Part shown: in pieces, positions 24,373 through 38,827 of the stretch
Position numbering within the stretch: position 1 is the stretch's first letter
Layout: every line of letters starts with the position of its first letter
Assembly (NCBI GenBank): GCA_021307315.1
Contig: JAJSPD010000050.1
Coordinates: 1 to 64,000 of the forward strand
Reading direction: 5' to 3'
DNA length: 64,000 nt
Source of the DNA: Bisporella sp. PMI_857
Taxonomy: Eukaryota > Ascomycota > Leotiomycetes > Helotiales > Helotiaceae
Made by a program: the position numbers and the translations under genes
The notes under the pieces: generated by a model
The model's database searches: none
What the model was told of the DNA's origin: nothing
The model's input: only the letters and a program-made list of their open reading frames with translations

Positions 24373-26600
24373 ATGAAACTTCTGATACATGTTCTTGCTG
24401 TTAGCAATGGGATGGCTCATGCCACATCTATCAACCGCCAGAAAGTAGTCCGTCAATTCAATCCAGTCCGCCATGCTAGCTCAAATCCAACACCAATGCA
24501 AGTCGGCAACGGCAACTTTGCATTCGGTGCAGATATTACAGGTCTTCAAACATTCCAACCGTTCAATACCTTGTCGTCTTGGGGCTGGCACAATTTCTCT
24601 TTACCAACTACTCCGGGACAATCATCTGTTAACGACTTTACAGGTTTGGACTGGTACGCAAACTGTCCGGAATTCAGGCTGGTGATTGGACTGACAAGGA
24701 GTAGGTGGACTCATGAAAGACTGGTCAACTATAACCAGCCAAATCCAGCTCAGCCATTGATATCGAACTGGCTAATCCAGAATCCGCAAAGGCTCAATCT
24801 GGGAAGGGTCGGACTGTGGTTCGATCCAAAGCTTGGTATTACTGAGTCTAATATGTTCAATGCGACGCAGATTCTAGATCTGTACTCAGGCGTCATCACT
24901 TCCCAGTTCACCGTCCTGGGATCTGAAGTGAAAATACAGACTTCTGTAGATCCATACTCTGATACCGTGGCTATTTTAATCAACTCAGATCTGCTGAAAA
25001 TGAGAGGATTAGGAGTATTCTTTGACTATCCTTATTCAGATCTGAACAAGTTCAATGCGCCATTTGTTGGGCCTTTCAACAAGACAGATCTGCACACCAC
25101 GACACTTCAGCAAACCAAATCTCGGGCACAGATTACTCATAATATCGATACGGTAATATACTATACGACAATCAAATGGAGCGGGGATTCTACGATCTCC
25201 AACCCCAAGGATGGCTCACATCGTTACACCCTTCATCCGGGAAAGACAGACGGTTCGGAGCTTACCATCACTACCAATTTCTCACCCTCAAGATTCTCGC
25301 TCACGCAAAGAACTGAGCTCGCCTCTGCCCATGAAATTTTCAGCAAGTCAAGGAAATGGTGGTCAGAGTATTGGGAGAGTGGTGCTTTCCTTGACCTCAC
25401 AACTGCCAAAAACGCCAATGCAACCGAGCTCCAGCGACGAGTCATCCTCTCGCAATACCTCCTCGCCATAAACGACGCAGGTCGAGATCCGCCCCAAGAA
25501 TCTGGCCTGGCCAACAACGGTTGGTATGGTAAATTCCACCTGGAAATGATTCTCTGGCATCTTGCTCAATGGGGACGCTGGGGAAAATGGTCCCTTTTCA
25601 ATCGCGCTGTGCCCGGTGTTTATACACGATTTCTTGAGACTTCGGTGCAGAGAGCAAAGAGGCAGGGATATGAAGGTGCAAGATGGGGAAAGATGAGTGA
25701 TCCGACAGGAAGATCTGCGCCGGGAGAAATAAACTCGTTGTTGATTTGGCAGCAGCCACATCCATTTTACTTTGCGGAGATGGAGTACAGAGCATTTCCA
25801 ACGAAGGAGACGTTACGGAAGTGGGATAATATTTTGACGAAGTCGGCGGAGTTCATGGTATCTTTCGCATGGTGGAATGCCTCGACTGGTACGCGTACTC
25901 GAATGACTTGGAGGCTTTATGCCTCCACTTTTGCTAACAATAAGTAGGCGTGTATGACCTCGGACCTCCAATGTATCCTGTGTCTGAGAACACCAAACCG
26001 AATAATACCATCAACCCAACTTTCGAATTGGCGTACTGGCGCTTCGGTCTCAATATCGCCACATACTGGAAATCGAGGCAAAATCTACCCACACCGGCAA
26101 ACTGGACACATGTTTTAAATAACCTCGCTCCCCTCCCAATCGACTCGGCAACAGATACCTATCCTGTCTACGAGAGTATCCCCAATATGTGGATCGACCC
26201 GAACACCTTCTATGACCACCCTGCCATGTCCGGTATCTTCGGTCTCCTCCCTCCAACCCTTGGCTTCAATCTCACCGTTTCTAAAAACACGGCCACCAGA
26301 ATAGCAGAGAAATGGAACTTCAAAAATCTCTTCGGCTGGGATTTCCCTATGCTGGCTATGAATGCCGTAAGGCTCCAAGATGCTGAGACGGCGGTGAAGT
26401 ACCTGTTGGATCCAAATTGGGAGTTTGATGATGTGGGCATGCCAATTGGAGGACCAAGGGTACCCACGCCGTACTTTCCATCGAGTGGTGGATTGCTGTT
26501 AGCAGCGGCGATGATGGCCGGGGGTTGGGATGGGAGTGAAGGGCCTCATTTCCCTGCAGACTGGGTTGTGAATGCAGAAGGCTTTGAGCCGTCTATGTAA
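24373..26600 (+). CDS. Secreted six-hairpin glycosidase-like protein
   Basis: Two exons (24373-25888, 25948-26600) separated by a 59-bp intron with a TGCTAAC branch site; spliced length 722 residues. The intron joins the frame as STG-VYDLGPP, continuous with the conserved sequence. The first ATG is 24373; the open frame extends upstream only to a GTG. Residues 1-17 are a short signal peptide (MKLLIHVLAVSNGMAHA). An N-terminal all-beta region begins with MQVGNGNFAFGADITG, followed from about residue 370 by an (alpha/alpha)6-type domain with NNGWYGKFHLEM, WHLAQWGRW, EGARWGKMSDP and NPTFELAYWRFGL. The overall plan resembles clan GH-L-type hydrolases (GH65/GH95-like). It is probably an extracellular enzyme on plant or fungal oligosaccharides; the substrate and catalytic acids are not assigned. 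Confidence 0.85.
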
Positions 26601-29543
26601 GGGTGGACAATGATATTCAGTAGAAGAAAAGTGTATTCGGTTAATCCTCATTAAAGCAGTCTGCTTGCCTCTCTTGCATCTTTCTAGAACAAACCTACCC
26701 CCCCCCCCCCCCCCCAAAAAAAACATAGAAACTAGTGAAACTCCAGGGCCCGCTGGGGGTCCTTTAGAAACCTTATCTACAGTGACAGGTTTTAAAGTCG
26801 GTTCATTCATCACACGATCCGGATCGTGGGACAAGGTCGTTCGTCCCCCTCGGCCTCTCTCGCCGTGTTTCCACAACGCTTTACGTTTCCACCTTTGATG
26901 CCCAGTCAGAACTCTGGGGGGATCCGCGCACCCATCCCAGACGGATACCTAATCAAGGAATTTTTATTTGGTTAGGTTCCTTTGGGATTATAAACGGTCA
27001 CAAACCTACTCGAGTAGATTTGCAAGCTTGATTGTTCTCTTTTAATTTTCTGGTTTAATTTCAGTTTTTTATTTGCCAACCAGTTCGCCCTCTTGCGAGT
27101 TTGTACTAGTTGACAAATTATTTTTGCTTACTTATATTGATATGTGTAGACCTGGACGATAAGAATTTGGCAGGAAAGGGGCTGATTCCGAGAACAAGAG
27201 GCTGGCTGCTTTAGTAAGGCTGAGATTGGCAACGGGGATTTCTTGTGCCAATGAGCCTGTTAGGGCGAGCTTGCGTGCGAGGTGGCAGTACATAATAGTA
27301 TGACCAAAACACTATTCAGTAGTCTGGCTGCCAGCAACTTCTCTCTGTGTTATACCTGCACCCACAATTTGTCACCCTCATTTCCATCCCCTCGGCCTAG
27401 CCAACTGGAGTACCCAAGTACCAGCCGCTGCTTACTCAGCTAGAGACCGAAATTATGGATACTGTTTGCTTACTTGAATTCTTGCAAGTTATCCCTCCCG
27501 ATACACAAAACTCCTCTCCACCTGTTAACCTGGGGATGCTCACCTATGTCAAAACCTATCAACCACGTACGCACCCACTACAGCTATTGAAAGTTTCTCT
27601 TTCTTTTCTACCAAAAAAAGGCTGGAAACGTCCTGTTATCTTCTATGCTCCCAAACACAATACTACCTAACGTCACCGCAGCGCTATCCTCCACACTCAC
27701 AGCTGCATCGCCGCCTGTCAACATCAAGATGTTAACCCATGCTATCTGTTATTTGTGCGTGGGTAGAGGCAAACATAATCCGGCGTGATTGTGTAAATGT
27801 GAAGTCCCGAGTGGCATATTCGAGCAAGTATTACAATATGACGGCGTTGAGGGCAGCTTGCGAGACTTTGTAGGTTCGTGAGGGAAGCCTGTGATAGTAA
27901 GACGACCGGGAGAGGGATAAGAGCTCTATGGGATTGTGCCTGTCAGTACTTTGAGACTGAATCAATGCGGGGACCAGGATCGCATGCTTGCGACTTTCTT
28001 CAGCTCGCCTTTGTGTAGGAGAGGAAGGCAATTGCATGTCACGAGAAGGACGGTTATGGGGCACTCTGCCATAAAGGAGGCTCTATGGAGCTCTCGATTG
28101 GTTGTGAATAACCTTATTGCGCAACTGGAATATGTGCAAGACGACGCAAAAGAACCATAACAAAGCTTTCTCAAGTTGCCTATAAGGAGGGAAATATGCG
28201 GTATGTACAAAGTTCAACCCAGAAGGCCTCCTGTGACATCTATGGTTCCATGGTTCCTAATTGAGTTTGTAGAGGTTATCTCGTGGTGATACTTAACCTT
28301 TGAAAGCTGGATATCAGTAACTAATGGGTGGTAATTCTTCCCCACTGCTTACTGCTTGGCGCAGCATAGGCGTCGAATGAAGATATTACCACGCATCGAA
28401 ATGCGTCTTTGGATCATGCCCCAGGAATGTGCAAGAGTGCGGGCAACGACGTGGTGCAGGAAGATTGTACCGGCCAACCCTCCAGCGTCTTAGCAACTTC
28501 GTGCCGTGAATCTTCCGTTAGCTTTCTTCCGACTGGCGTGCGTTCATCTATAATACGAATGAACATCTAGTCAAATTTTCTGTGCGGATCGGGTTTATGA
28601 TTCGTGAAATGGAGTAGCCAAAAGCCATATCCCTTCTTCTTCCAAGAAAAAGTATCTCAAAGAACGGCTGTCTTCAGTTCTGAAATCTAACTTTGTCCAC
28701 AAGGAAGTTGGGCGATGCAGTAAAAATAACCGCCTTCTGGCACAGTGGTAGTCTGTCTAATCGATCCTGAGTGATGCAGCCTAACAAGGAAATGGCGACG
28801 CCGAGAAGGCAACGGCCAGATATCGCTTCCCTACCATCCCCATTCACTTCCTCTCAGAAGGGAGACCCGAAATCTGGGGCCGAGTTGACATAGCAAGTAA
28901 CACAAATGAAGCAACATCCGCTCTATGCGGCAAGTGTATAATCTACACATTACAAAGCATCTATGCATGCATGACTCATACTTACTATTGTGTTGAATGA
29001 CGGTAGCTCTTATGAGTGATCTCACTAGAGCTTTTCTAATTCATCGGAATTCTGCTCTTGCCAGTTTTCAAGTTCGAACTGCACAAAATGACAGCATCAG
29101 TCATATTCCAATGAAGGGGAACACGAAACAGCACCAACAATCCTGCGAGAAACAAATGACAGAAAGTAAGAACTTACTAAATAATGTGGATAGAGCGAGC
29201 ACAGCCATGAAAATATGACAGCTCAACGTATTTTATCGCAGAGCTTTGAGAGAAAGAGTCACGCTGAACACCTTACTGAGGACTTCAGGAAGGGTGAAAC
29301 AGTTAAATTATCAAGATCCAAACGAAAATACATGTCCTATCAATATCGCATATAAAGCTGCAACAAAGAGAGCCTTGTGCATGCTTCAACTATTTGGGCC
29401 TATGTTATCGCATTTCCACAATATCTAGAGGCTTTCCAGACAAAACTATAGGAGTCTTTCATAATTAATTGGCTTTAATCCTTATGATACATTGCTTATT
29501 CATTTATTTCCAATATTTCCAATAATTTTCAAGACTACCTCAC
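26601..29543. other. Intergenic, no gene seen
   Basis: Apart from an 18-residue poly-C run followed by A8 at 26698-26723, I see no structure. Open frames are short and have no splice-consistent partners. No tRNA-like fold recognised by eye. Confidence 0.5.
26698..26723. repeat. C18-A8 homopolymer tract
   Basis: Eighteen C residues followed by eight A residues, about 100 bp after the stop codon of the glycosidase-like gene. Confidence 0.9.
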
Positions 29544-30263
29544 TCACAGCACGGCAGCCGCTAAAGCCGCACCTCCAACAATCCAAGGATTGCCAGTTAT
29601 CATCGCCATACCTCCAGTACTCGAGCTCGTAGCCGCGGAGGCATTTGTTTGCTGTGCACCTGACACCGAAGAGGATGTGGTTCTCGTACCAGAGATGATC
29701 GAAGTATCCGAACCAGAAGTATTGGATGCAGTCGGAGCAGCAGTCAAGCTTGCAGGCGCCGCAGATCCAGTGCTGCGCAAGGTAACAGCTGTGAGGGTGG
29801 CCGTTTGGAACACCATATCATCTTGGTTGAAAGTTGTAGTCTCTTTGCCCGGAAAGTTGGCTTCGTCGCCGCCGTAGGACGCCACACAGACTGCGGAAGT
29901 GGTCCCTGCGAGGGAGCAGTCTATCTCGGCGGTGCTACGAAAGGGTTAGGATATGTTCATCGATAGAGGTTGTAAGAGTTCATACAATGCAATCACAGTG
30001 GTTGAATTTACCTCAGTGTTATCTGACACTGTGTATCTTGCCCTGTCCGGTCCCTGGGTCATGACGAATCCTCCTGGAATCCCGCAGTCGTTACCCTCTG
30101 TCCCTGGAGCGCATTGTACGGCGAATGTTGTAGCAGACGAGTCGGAGGCGATGGCAGAGGCAATCAATGGCATAGAATCCGCCCCTGCGATGAAAAGAGA
30201 GACTGTGCTTTGAGCGGAGGATACTCCTACAAGCGCAAGGGCAACAATTGCGGTGTACTGCAT
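29544..30263 (-). CDS. GPI-anchored-type cell-wall protein
   Basis: Two exons (30263-29986 and 29934-29544) with a 51-bp intron holding a CCTAACC branch site give 222 residues. Residues 1-18 form a signal peptide (MQYTAIVALALVGVSSAQ). The mature part has a small globular domain with four Cys (VQCAPG, NDCGIPG, IDCSLAG, AVCVASYGG), then a Ser/Thr/Ala-rich stretch of about 80 residues suited to O-glycosylation. The C-terminus is small residues followed by a hydrophobic tail (NPWIVGGAALAAAVL), the pattern of a GPI attachment signal. It is probably displayed on the plasma membrane or wall. The layout is common in Leotiomycete and other fungal surface proteins of unknown function. The ATG at 30263 is chosen because the signal peptide begins there. 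Confidence 0.82.
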
Positions 30264-31131
30264 AGTGACGTTGTTTGAGAAAGAATTAGGTAGCGACGGA
30301 TGTTGGTGTGCGAAAATTGATGGAAGTAGGTAGAAGACAATAACGACAGTGAGGCGATATCCAAGAAAGAAAGAATTATCTTCGGAGACGAGATAGGATT
30401 TGGCAACAGAAGGGGAGTTGTTGGAAGGATCAAACACTTATTTGCCCAGAACACGAGCAACTGAAGGGGCAAATGGAAGTGGAGCCACAAGGAACAGAGT
30501 AACCGGGGTTATTAAGCTTAAATCAGCCATCAACGGAATGGCTTTTGCCCCATCAAGCCCTATTTCTGTAGGCTCGTCTAAAAAGGGGCATTGTATTGGC
30601 TAATAACTTCGTTTTTGAGGCATCTGGTCCGAGATATTAACATTGTGGCCGTTGTGTAGATGCCATGGAATTAAAGACTAATTCTACAGAAGGGCGACGA
30701 ACCTTCATCTAGTCCGCAAATATTCTCTGATTTTCCACAAGATACAAGGTTCGAATTAGTGAAGTATAGCGATTAAGAATCTAGGTTGATCTGCCCGTTC
30801 CGGAAACAGTTGAATTTCAACTGTAAGCCTGTTTTCAGGACCCAAGCAAGATTCGGCTTATGGCTGAAGATATATCATGTTGACTATGCGTATTCAGTGT
30901 TGGTTAGTACATGCTTTTCAGTCCGCCTGTTCAGCAAATATGGATATGGCCGAGTAGTATATCTCAACCAGAAGTAGGATATTTTTGCTGAATTCTGCGA
31001 TAGTCTGTGCTCCCGAAGTTTGCAATTCAGAGAGTGTACACAAATTTATTCTTCTCAACCAAGCACAGGGACCAACAGCAACCCAAATTAAACTGATTCA
31101 CATCTGTGCCACTTTCTCGCCAATCCGCATA
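30264..31131. other. Intergenic, no gene seen
   Basis: Promoter side of the GPI-type gene and 3' side of the small membrane-protein gene. Nothing else recognised. Confidence 0.5.
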
Positions 31132-31450
31132 TCATACAATATCCGAAATATCCCTTGACTGCGGCCATCTGTTCTCCGTCTCTTTCTTCCTCTCCTTCCT
31201 TACTCTCCGTCGCTTCAAACAGCACGATATGGCACCGGCCACAATGCAAACAAGCACCCCAGAAAGAAACAGCCCGATTAGAATGATATACTGTTTCCAT
31301 GTTAACATTTTATTTTCGGAAAACAGTAGAGATGACACATACGGCGATTTTTGCTCTGCCACTCGCTGTTCTGGGATCTATGGGCTCAGAACAGAACCCC
31401 TTACAAGTATGGCTGGTACTCAAGGCTGCAAGTCCTATTGATCCTGGCAT
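31132..31450 (-). CDS. 88-residue single-pass membrane protein
   Basis: Two small exons (31450-31343 and 31290-31132) join in phase across a 52-bp intron with a GTATGT donor and a TGTTAAC branch site, giving 88 residues. The N-terminal 36 residues carry two Cys (TCKGFC) and the motif DPRTASGRAKIA. After the junction comes one strongly hydrophobic segment (YIILIGLFLSGVLVCIVAGA) followed by two Cys and a very basic stretch (CCLKRRRVRKERKK). By the positive-inside rule the tail faces the cytosol and the Cys-containing N-terminus faces outward or the lumen. There is no cleavable signal. I do not recognise a family; the exact phase match and composition argue that it is real. Confidence 0.62.
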
Positions 31451-32604
31451 TGTATCAGGCTTGTGGTAATTTGTAGAGATAGTCGGACGGAATGTAATTG
31501 TTGGGATATATACTGAGGGTGCAACATGCAGTTGTGAATTGAGAATTTTCTGTTAAAGGCAAAGCGAATGTAGTGGTATTTTTAAAATTGTGGGAAAGTC
31601 TAACGAGAGCAAAAGTTGAACATATATACCTTATTACCGACGAAGGTCCTCGTGATCACGACCCACAACAACGATATTGAATCGATGTAGAACGACCAAA
31701 GAAGGCGGGGAGGCTTCTAAGCGTTCTAGAAACCAACCACACCAGAATCTCTCGTTGGATCCCCGCTACTTTGGGTTCAGCGGTGTGTGATTAATTAATC
31801 ACACAAAAGCCTATTAACAAAACCTACAATTTAGACTGCTCCCTGGTGAAGTGAATTTTCAGGAATTATCTCTAGATTTCACCTTCGATAACAGTCCCAG
31901 GACAAGCACTACTAGCGTGTGCAACGTAGATCAACCGAAGAATCAATAGAATACTTCTGGATTGCCCCATGGAGATCACAAGTGGCGATATGTGCTCTTG
32001 TCTCCACTATCGATATGTCTAAGTTACTTACTGTGTGTTGCTATTGTTCACATGGAATTGACGCTTTACTTAACGCATATACAAGTAGGATCGAATATAA
32101 AACCGTACTTCGGACGGGCATTCGGCCATAGAACCCTCACACGACGACTTTAGATGTCCACATTGCAGTTGCTTTTGTGATGTTAGCAAATGATTGAAAG
32201 ACATAATTGAAGACTCCTACGAACACGAACTGAAGATGCGGTCCGTTCATAGAATCTGCGAAAACGAGTTCGTCTAACCAATTTTGATCACTCGATGAGA
32301 TATTGTCGCTTCCAAATGGGGCTAGCATTGTCGTCTTATGCGGAAGATGCTTTGCAGATGCTGCATTTGAGAATATCACGTAGCAGAATAGCACAATAAA
32401 CAAAGAACAATGCCACTGGGACTCAATTTGGGTTATGATCGGCAAGCATGGGGGACGCAGGGAAAATGTTCATTCATGGACCTTGGCCCGCATCCATTTT
32501 GTTACAATCCTCCATGGGGGCTATGTAGCTCTTTGGTGACTTTCGAGGCCACAAGGAAATACATGGCTCTTTAGCCATGTAATCTTTGCCCATAGATGTG
32601 TATA
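31451..32604. other. Intergenic, no confident gene
   Basis: One minus-strand frame (32445-32137, about 100 residues with a hydrophobic start) is the only candidate, but it has no supporting context. Otherwise nothing seen. Confidence 0.4.
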
Positions 32605-34010
32605 TCATGATCGTTTCTTTCCCTGCTTCGCTGTCATTTTGCGGAAAGCTTCCATACCACCAGCCCCGATTGGTCTATTAGATGGATCCATACCCTTGCT
32701 AGCATCAAATGTACTCTTTGGTGCGACAGTGTAGCTAGTGATTCCAGACTCGACTCGAGCCCTATTACTTCTCATGGGCTGAGCTAGTAATCGTTCACGT
32801 TCCAAATCACGCTGCGATAGACCTGCGCGTTGCGAAGACGAGTATTGTGATGATTGAGTACCAGAAGGACGAATTGCAAGTTGAGCAGCTCTGGATGCTC
32901 ATTAGGATAATGCAATACTGGGACTTCAGGCATACATACTGATGGTCAAATTCTCTTGTGGCAACCTTGCGCTCCTTGTAATCATCGCTTCTCTTCAGAA
33001 TGGGTCGCGACCAATCGCCCAAGAGCTTCTCCGCTGTTCGCTTGATGCCAATTTCTGGCTTCTTGCTTTTGGTGTAGTAAAGAACGACCTTACCGATTCC
33101 ACTGCTGAGTAGAGCTTCTTTCTCGATCGGAAGACGTGTAAGAGCCGAGAACAAGTCCCGTTGGATGTTGTAAGCAGGTAAGCTACCATCATTTAACGGT
33201 TCCAGGAAGAATCTGACAGACTGTAGGAAATTGGTATCAGGATCCACGATAGAATGCTGCACGGTATTTTTGCTTAGCAGAGCAGTAACTTCAGGAAGTA
33301 ATTTGAGCTTGTGAACGGCAGGTTGACCTTTCTCACGAGCCGCATTATCAGCTTCGCATGCCTGCTCCATTCGAATCTTTAGAGCGGCAATTTCTTCATC
33401 AAACGCCTCTTCTAAATCCTGCAGAACATTAAACTCTACCAAAGTAGAAGAACATCTTCGAACTTACCACTTCGTCCTTCTTCCGTCTCCGCTTGTTGGG
33501 ATTCTTTAGCGCAGCATCCATAGCCCTATCTAAAGCACGTCTCCGCCTTTCTTCTGGCGTAAGATTCTCCTCATTCTCTGGCTCTGGTGCTCGCCTCTCT
33601 TTGACGCCCTTGTCTCTACGTTCTCCATCTGATCTAACACTTTTCTTCTTGCTGACTCTCTTCCCATCCATCAACTCTCCATCCGGATCCTCATCCTCAT
33701 CCCTCGCCCGCTTCTTCTTTTCACGCTTCTTTTCTTTCGGCTTTCCCGCTTCACCAGGAGCACGTTTCTTTGCCTTCAGCGACTTTGCGACATCCTCATC
33801 TATCTCGACTCGTGGCCTGTCTTCCAACGCGACTGTTGTTGGATCGAAATCTGCGAACTCATCTTCGTCGACTTCGGAAAGCTCAGATTCGTTGTCGGAA
33901 ACCTGGTTATCTAAATCGTCCATGTCGAGATCTGGGTTTGCAGCTGGCGCAGTTGGTGTATCCCGATCCTCTGACAGCGGGGTGACGGATCTTGAGTCGA
34001 GGTCTGACAT
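32605..34010 (-). CDS. SPN1: Transcription elongation factor Spn1/Iws1
   Basis: Spn1/Iws1 binds the histone chaperone Spt6 and travels with RNA polymerase II during elongation. Three exons (34010-33468, 33418-32940, 32890-32605) separated by two 49-bp introns give 435 residues. The N-terminal 190 residues are acidic, then Lys/Arg-rich with nuclear-localisation character. From about residue 185 comes the conserved TFIIS N-terminal (LW)-type domain: DLEEAFDEEIAALKIRMEQA, then KLKLLPEVTALL, LPIEKEALLSSGIGKVVLYY and the AEKLLGDWSRPI core. The C-terminus is a short basic tail (MTAKQGKKRS). It is transcribed divergently from the BRL1-type gene with 349 bp between start codons. The assignment is strong. 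Confidence 0.93.
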
Positions 34011-34359
34011 TGTGACTGAATGAATGGAAGAATAGGTTGTCGATAGAATGATGAGGTAATAGCCTTGAAAGGCGATCGGATCCGCGTAGCTTCCAATTCG
34101 AACCTGGCGTATGGCCAGTAAACTATTGAATCGGATTCAAGTTAATGAGTTAAGAAGGATGATGTCCGCTTTCTGTGATTCATTTTACCAAAGGCGCCAA
34201 GTTGGAGTTGTTCGAGATTCAGCGTTCATATATGCGGCCGCTAGTGTGCTGCCTGAGGCGAAAGCAAGGGTTGTTGTTTTGAATGTTTATTTACTTCCGT
34301 CATATCATTACCTTCAAAAGACGCTCTTTGAGCAGTGATTCCCTCCAACTCTATACGAA
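34011..34359. promoter_or_regulatory. Shared divergent promoter of SPN1 and BRL1
   Basis: 349 bp separates the two start codons. It must contain both promoters and 5' leaders; no clear TATA box seen. Confidence 0.6.
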
Positions 34360-35797
34360 ATGTTTGGCCAACAATTTCATAAGCGCACAAATGAGAGTCC
34401 TATGGATTTTGAATGGCAGACGCACGCGCCAATCGATCCTAATTCACCATTTCCACAATTCAAGCCGCAACCTGGTCAAAAGAGTATATTTCTATCTTTC
34501 AGCCTTGCGAACAAAATACTAAGCGGCACGATAGGAAGCTTTGAGTCTCCAGCTAAAACCTCATTCGCTAATCCCGCGATACCGCCAGCACCACAATTCC
34601 GTAACCCATCATTCACAACTCCTAGGAAGCCATTCGATCAGGAACTATTTTCAGAAGTATCTGGCTGCGAATCATCCCCCGCTGACAACACAGACGCAGA
34701 CGCGGAGGACACCCCAGAACGAAAGTCGATTACAAAAGCGATGGGAAATGTGGCAGTCAGCAGTGCTGGCAAGTCACTGTTCAAGCGTTATGGCACCGAA
34801 TTCACAGGCAATAGTCCATCAAGAGCTGACCAACGGCGAGGGAAGTTTGGAAACGCTCTTCTATATAAGGCACGGAAACGTAAACGTATCGACAGAGACA
34901 ATGCTCTGATAACAAGAACTGGCTCAGACTCGGAATCTGAAAGCGAAGAAAGAATGAAGGAGAAGAACTTGTACCCCACCAAAAGCTGGTTCGGAAATCT
35001 TCTTGATGGCATCGACTCTCGGCCCAACTTGCCCAATGTATTATCCTACTACGCACAACTCTTGATGAACTCGACGCTTGTCTTTGCGTTCATATACTTT
35101 TTATATTGTTCCTGGCAAGTGGTATCTGGAGACGTCAACAAAGCTTCTAGCGTGGTAAAATCTGAGGTAATGGCGGAAATGGCTCAATGCGCAAAAGATT
35201 ACACCTTGAACGGCTGTCACAGGGAGGACCGGGCGCCTGCTCTAGAAACTGTTTGCAATTCTTGGGAGCTTTGTATGAACAAAGATCCAGACGCATCTAG
35301 TAGGGCAAAGATCAGCGCCAGAACCTTCGCAGAAATCTTCAACAGCTTCGTGGAACCAATCAGTTGGAAAGCTATGGTACGTTGCAGGCTGTCTAGTCCC
35401 CCCCAAAATACCGTACTAACAATGTCAGATCTTCGTCGTGCTTTTGCTGGCAGTATCTATCATGGTCAACAACCTAGCATTCAATATGTTCCGCTCCAAA
35501 TCACCCTCCAACATCCACATGCCGCATATGCCACACGTGCCGCAATACTTCTCTCACCAGCCACCCTGGGGACAAGGCCAGATCGGAGAAGTGCCTCAGA
35601 CACCATCACATAATCATGGCGGATATGATGCTTTCGGAACTACATACCAGCAGATTATGCCGAGTGCGACATCGATGAGGAATCGAAGTCCCAGCAAGGA
35701 AAGCAGAAGCCCGAGTAAGGGAAACAGGAGTCCGAGCAAAGGAAATCGAATTCCCAGTAAAGAAGAGAGGGATCGGGATTTAGTGATGTATGATTAA
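34360..35797 (+). CDS. BRL1: Nuclear envelope protein Brl1/Brr6 family
   Basis: Brl1/Brr6 proteins sit in the nuclear envelope and assist insertion of nuclear pore complexes, probably by acting on membrane fusion and lipid composition. Two exons (34360-35376, 35429-35797) with a 52-bp intron (CTAAC branch site) give 461 residues. The N-terminal half is disordered and basic (KARKRKRIDRD). The family's C-terminal domain starts near residue 220: a membrane helix (LLMNSTLVFAFIYFLYC), then a lumenal segment with four Cys in the family pattern (MAQCAKDY, NGCHRED, ETVCNSW, ELCMNK), then a second membrane helix spanning the intron (IFVVLLLAVSIMVNNLAF). The tail has four tandem SPSK-type repeats, possible phosphosites. 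Filamentous fungi usually have one Brl1/Brr6 gene, so the symbol is by family. Confidence 0.9.
35685..35765 (+). repeat. Tandem SPSK-coding minirepeat in the BRL1 tail
   Basis: Four imperfect copies of a unit of about 24 bp encode a repeated R-[SI]-PSK-[EG] pattern at the C-terminus of the BRL1-type protein. Confidence 0.7.
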
Positions 35798-36977
35798 TAG
35801 GCATAGTATCATGAATTTGTAATTTGTTGGACCGCTGGATACGGAGCATTATGAAATGGAAGCAAGGAGTTCAGGGCGGGGTTTGTAATAGTACACATTA
35901 TGAAGTCAGGGCATCAATCTGGGAAATAAAGAGACAAAGACACTTTCCAGTTTCATTCCTTTTCACAACTCTTTCCTTCCACCTGCTTGCTCTACGTTTC
36001 TGATCCTACGAAACAGAGAAGGTAGGTTTTTGTCCTTCGGAATATTATAATTCTATTCTTATCTCAAACCGCGACGTGCGACAAAATCTTCATTCTCCAT
36101 TTCTAGTATGTGGTAGTACTTATTGGAATCTGGAAGAGGCTTGGGCTTAGACGAGCTGTAGGTGCATCCTCGGGATCACTCCTATCTATTATTGTCTCAG
36201 TTGCGGTGCGCAACAAAGTGTTTGTTGCTTTTTAATTCAAAAAGGAATAAAATAATTGGCTGGAATGTATCGTACTTTCCGGGCCGCGTTTTCTGATGAA
36301 GAAGGGAGTGGAAGGGAGAGAGGTTGAGGGAATGATCTAGGTCACGTGTCACTGCTAAATCACTATCCGAGCCAGGGTGTAGGCGTGGTGCAGCTGTGAA
36401 TTCTGATTTGAGCACAAGCGCTTTAACGGATGAGGACATCACGTGGTTTTTTGGGCGTCGTTAAAGCATTTGGTAATATGGAACCAGGATGTGATGATTC
36501 CGCAAAGCTCGAAATATCCGTGATCAAGGGCTTAGGTAGGCTCGAGTGAGTAAAAGAAGGACCTGTATAAGAGCATGGCATTATACATCTTGCAATTCTA
36601 TCTACCAACGCCAAAGTCCATCCGAAGAACGAGATCTCATATGCACATATCTCTTTTTGATTTATCTCTTTCCACAGTATCCAGTCCTTCTCCCCTTCCC
36701 ATCCTTCCCAGTTGTGTATAGAAGCTTCTCTTAAATAGAGTGCTTGCAATATAAAGTTCATTGTAAAATGAAGCCTATTGTAAAAAGGCTCACAAGGTTC
36801 GCTAAGAGCAAGGAGAGTTATATGTTCCAAAAAGCCAAGGAAATGGAAGTCGTCAAGAGAGAGCGCTGAACAAATCCATGCATCTACCCTGGAAGAAAAT
36901 AGATCCATGCTGGCTGAACACAAAAATATGCAACGCTTGATCTAGAACATCCAGCAAAAACACAATGGAGTGGTTGT
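35798..36977. other. Intergenic between convergent genes
   Basis: Lies between the 3' ends of BRL1 (plus) and the SRPK kinase (minus). The longest frame (36923-36423, minus) has no protein-like composition or splice partner. Confidence 0.5.

Positions 36978-38827
<1,850 letters not shown>

Noticed and set aside
32137..32445. Minus-strand frame with a hydrophobic start resembling a signal peptide
   Set aside because: Interesting N-terminus, but it lies in the 3' flank of SPN1 and has no intron, promoter or recognisable domain. Too weak to call.
33493..34023. Plus-strand 176-residue frame
   Set aside because: Antisense to the acidic/basic low-complexity exon of SPN1; Ser/Phe-rich shadow.
36423..36923. 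Minus-strand 166-residue frame downstream of the kinase
   Set aside because: No domain, no splice signals, composition not protein-like. Probably chance in the 3' region.
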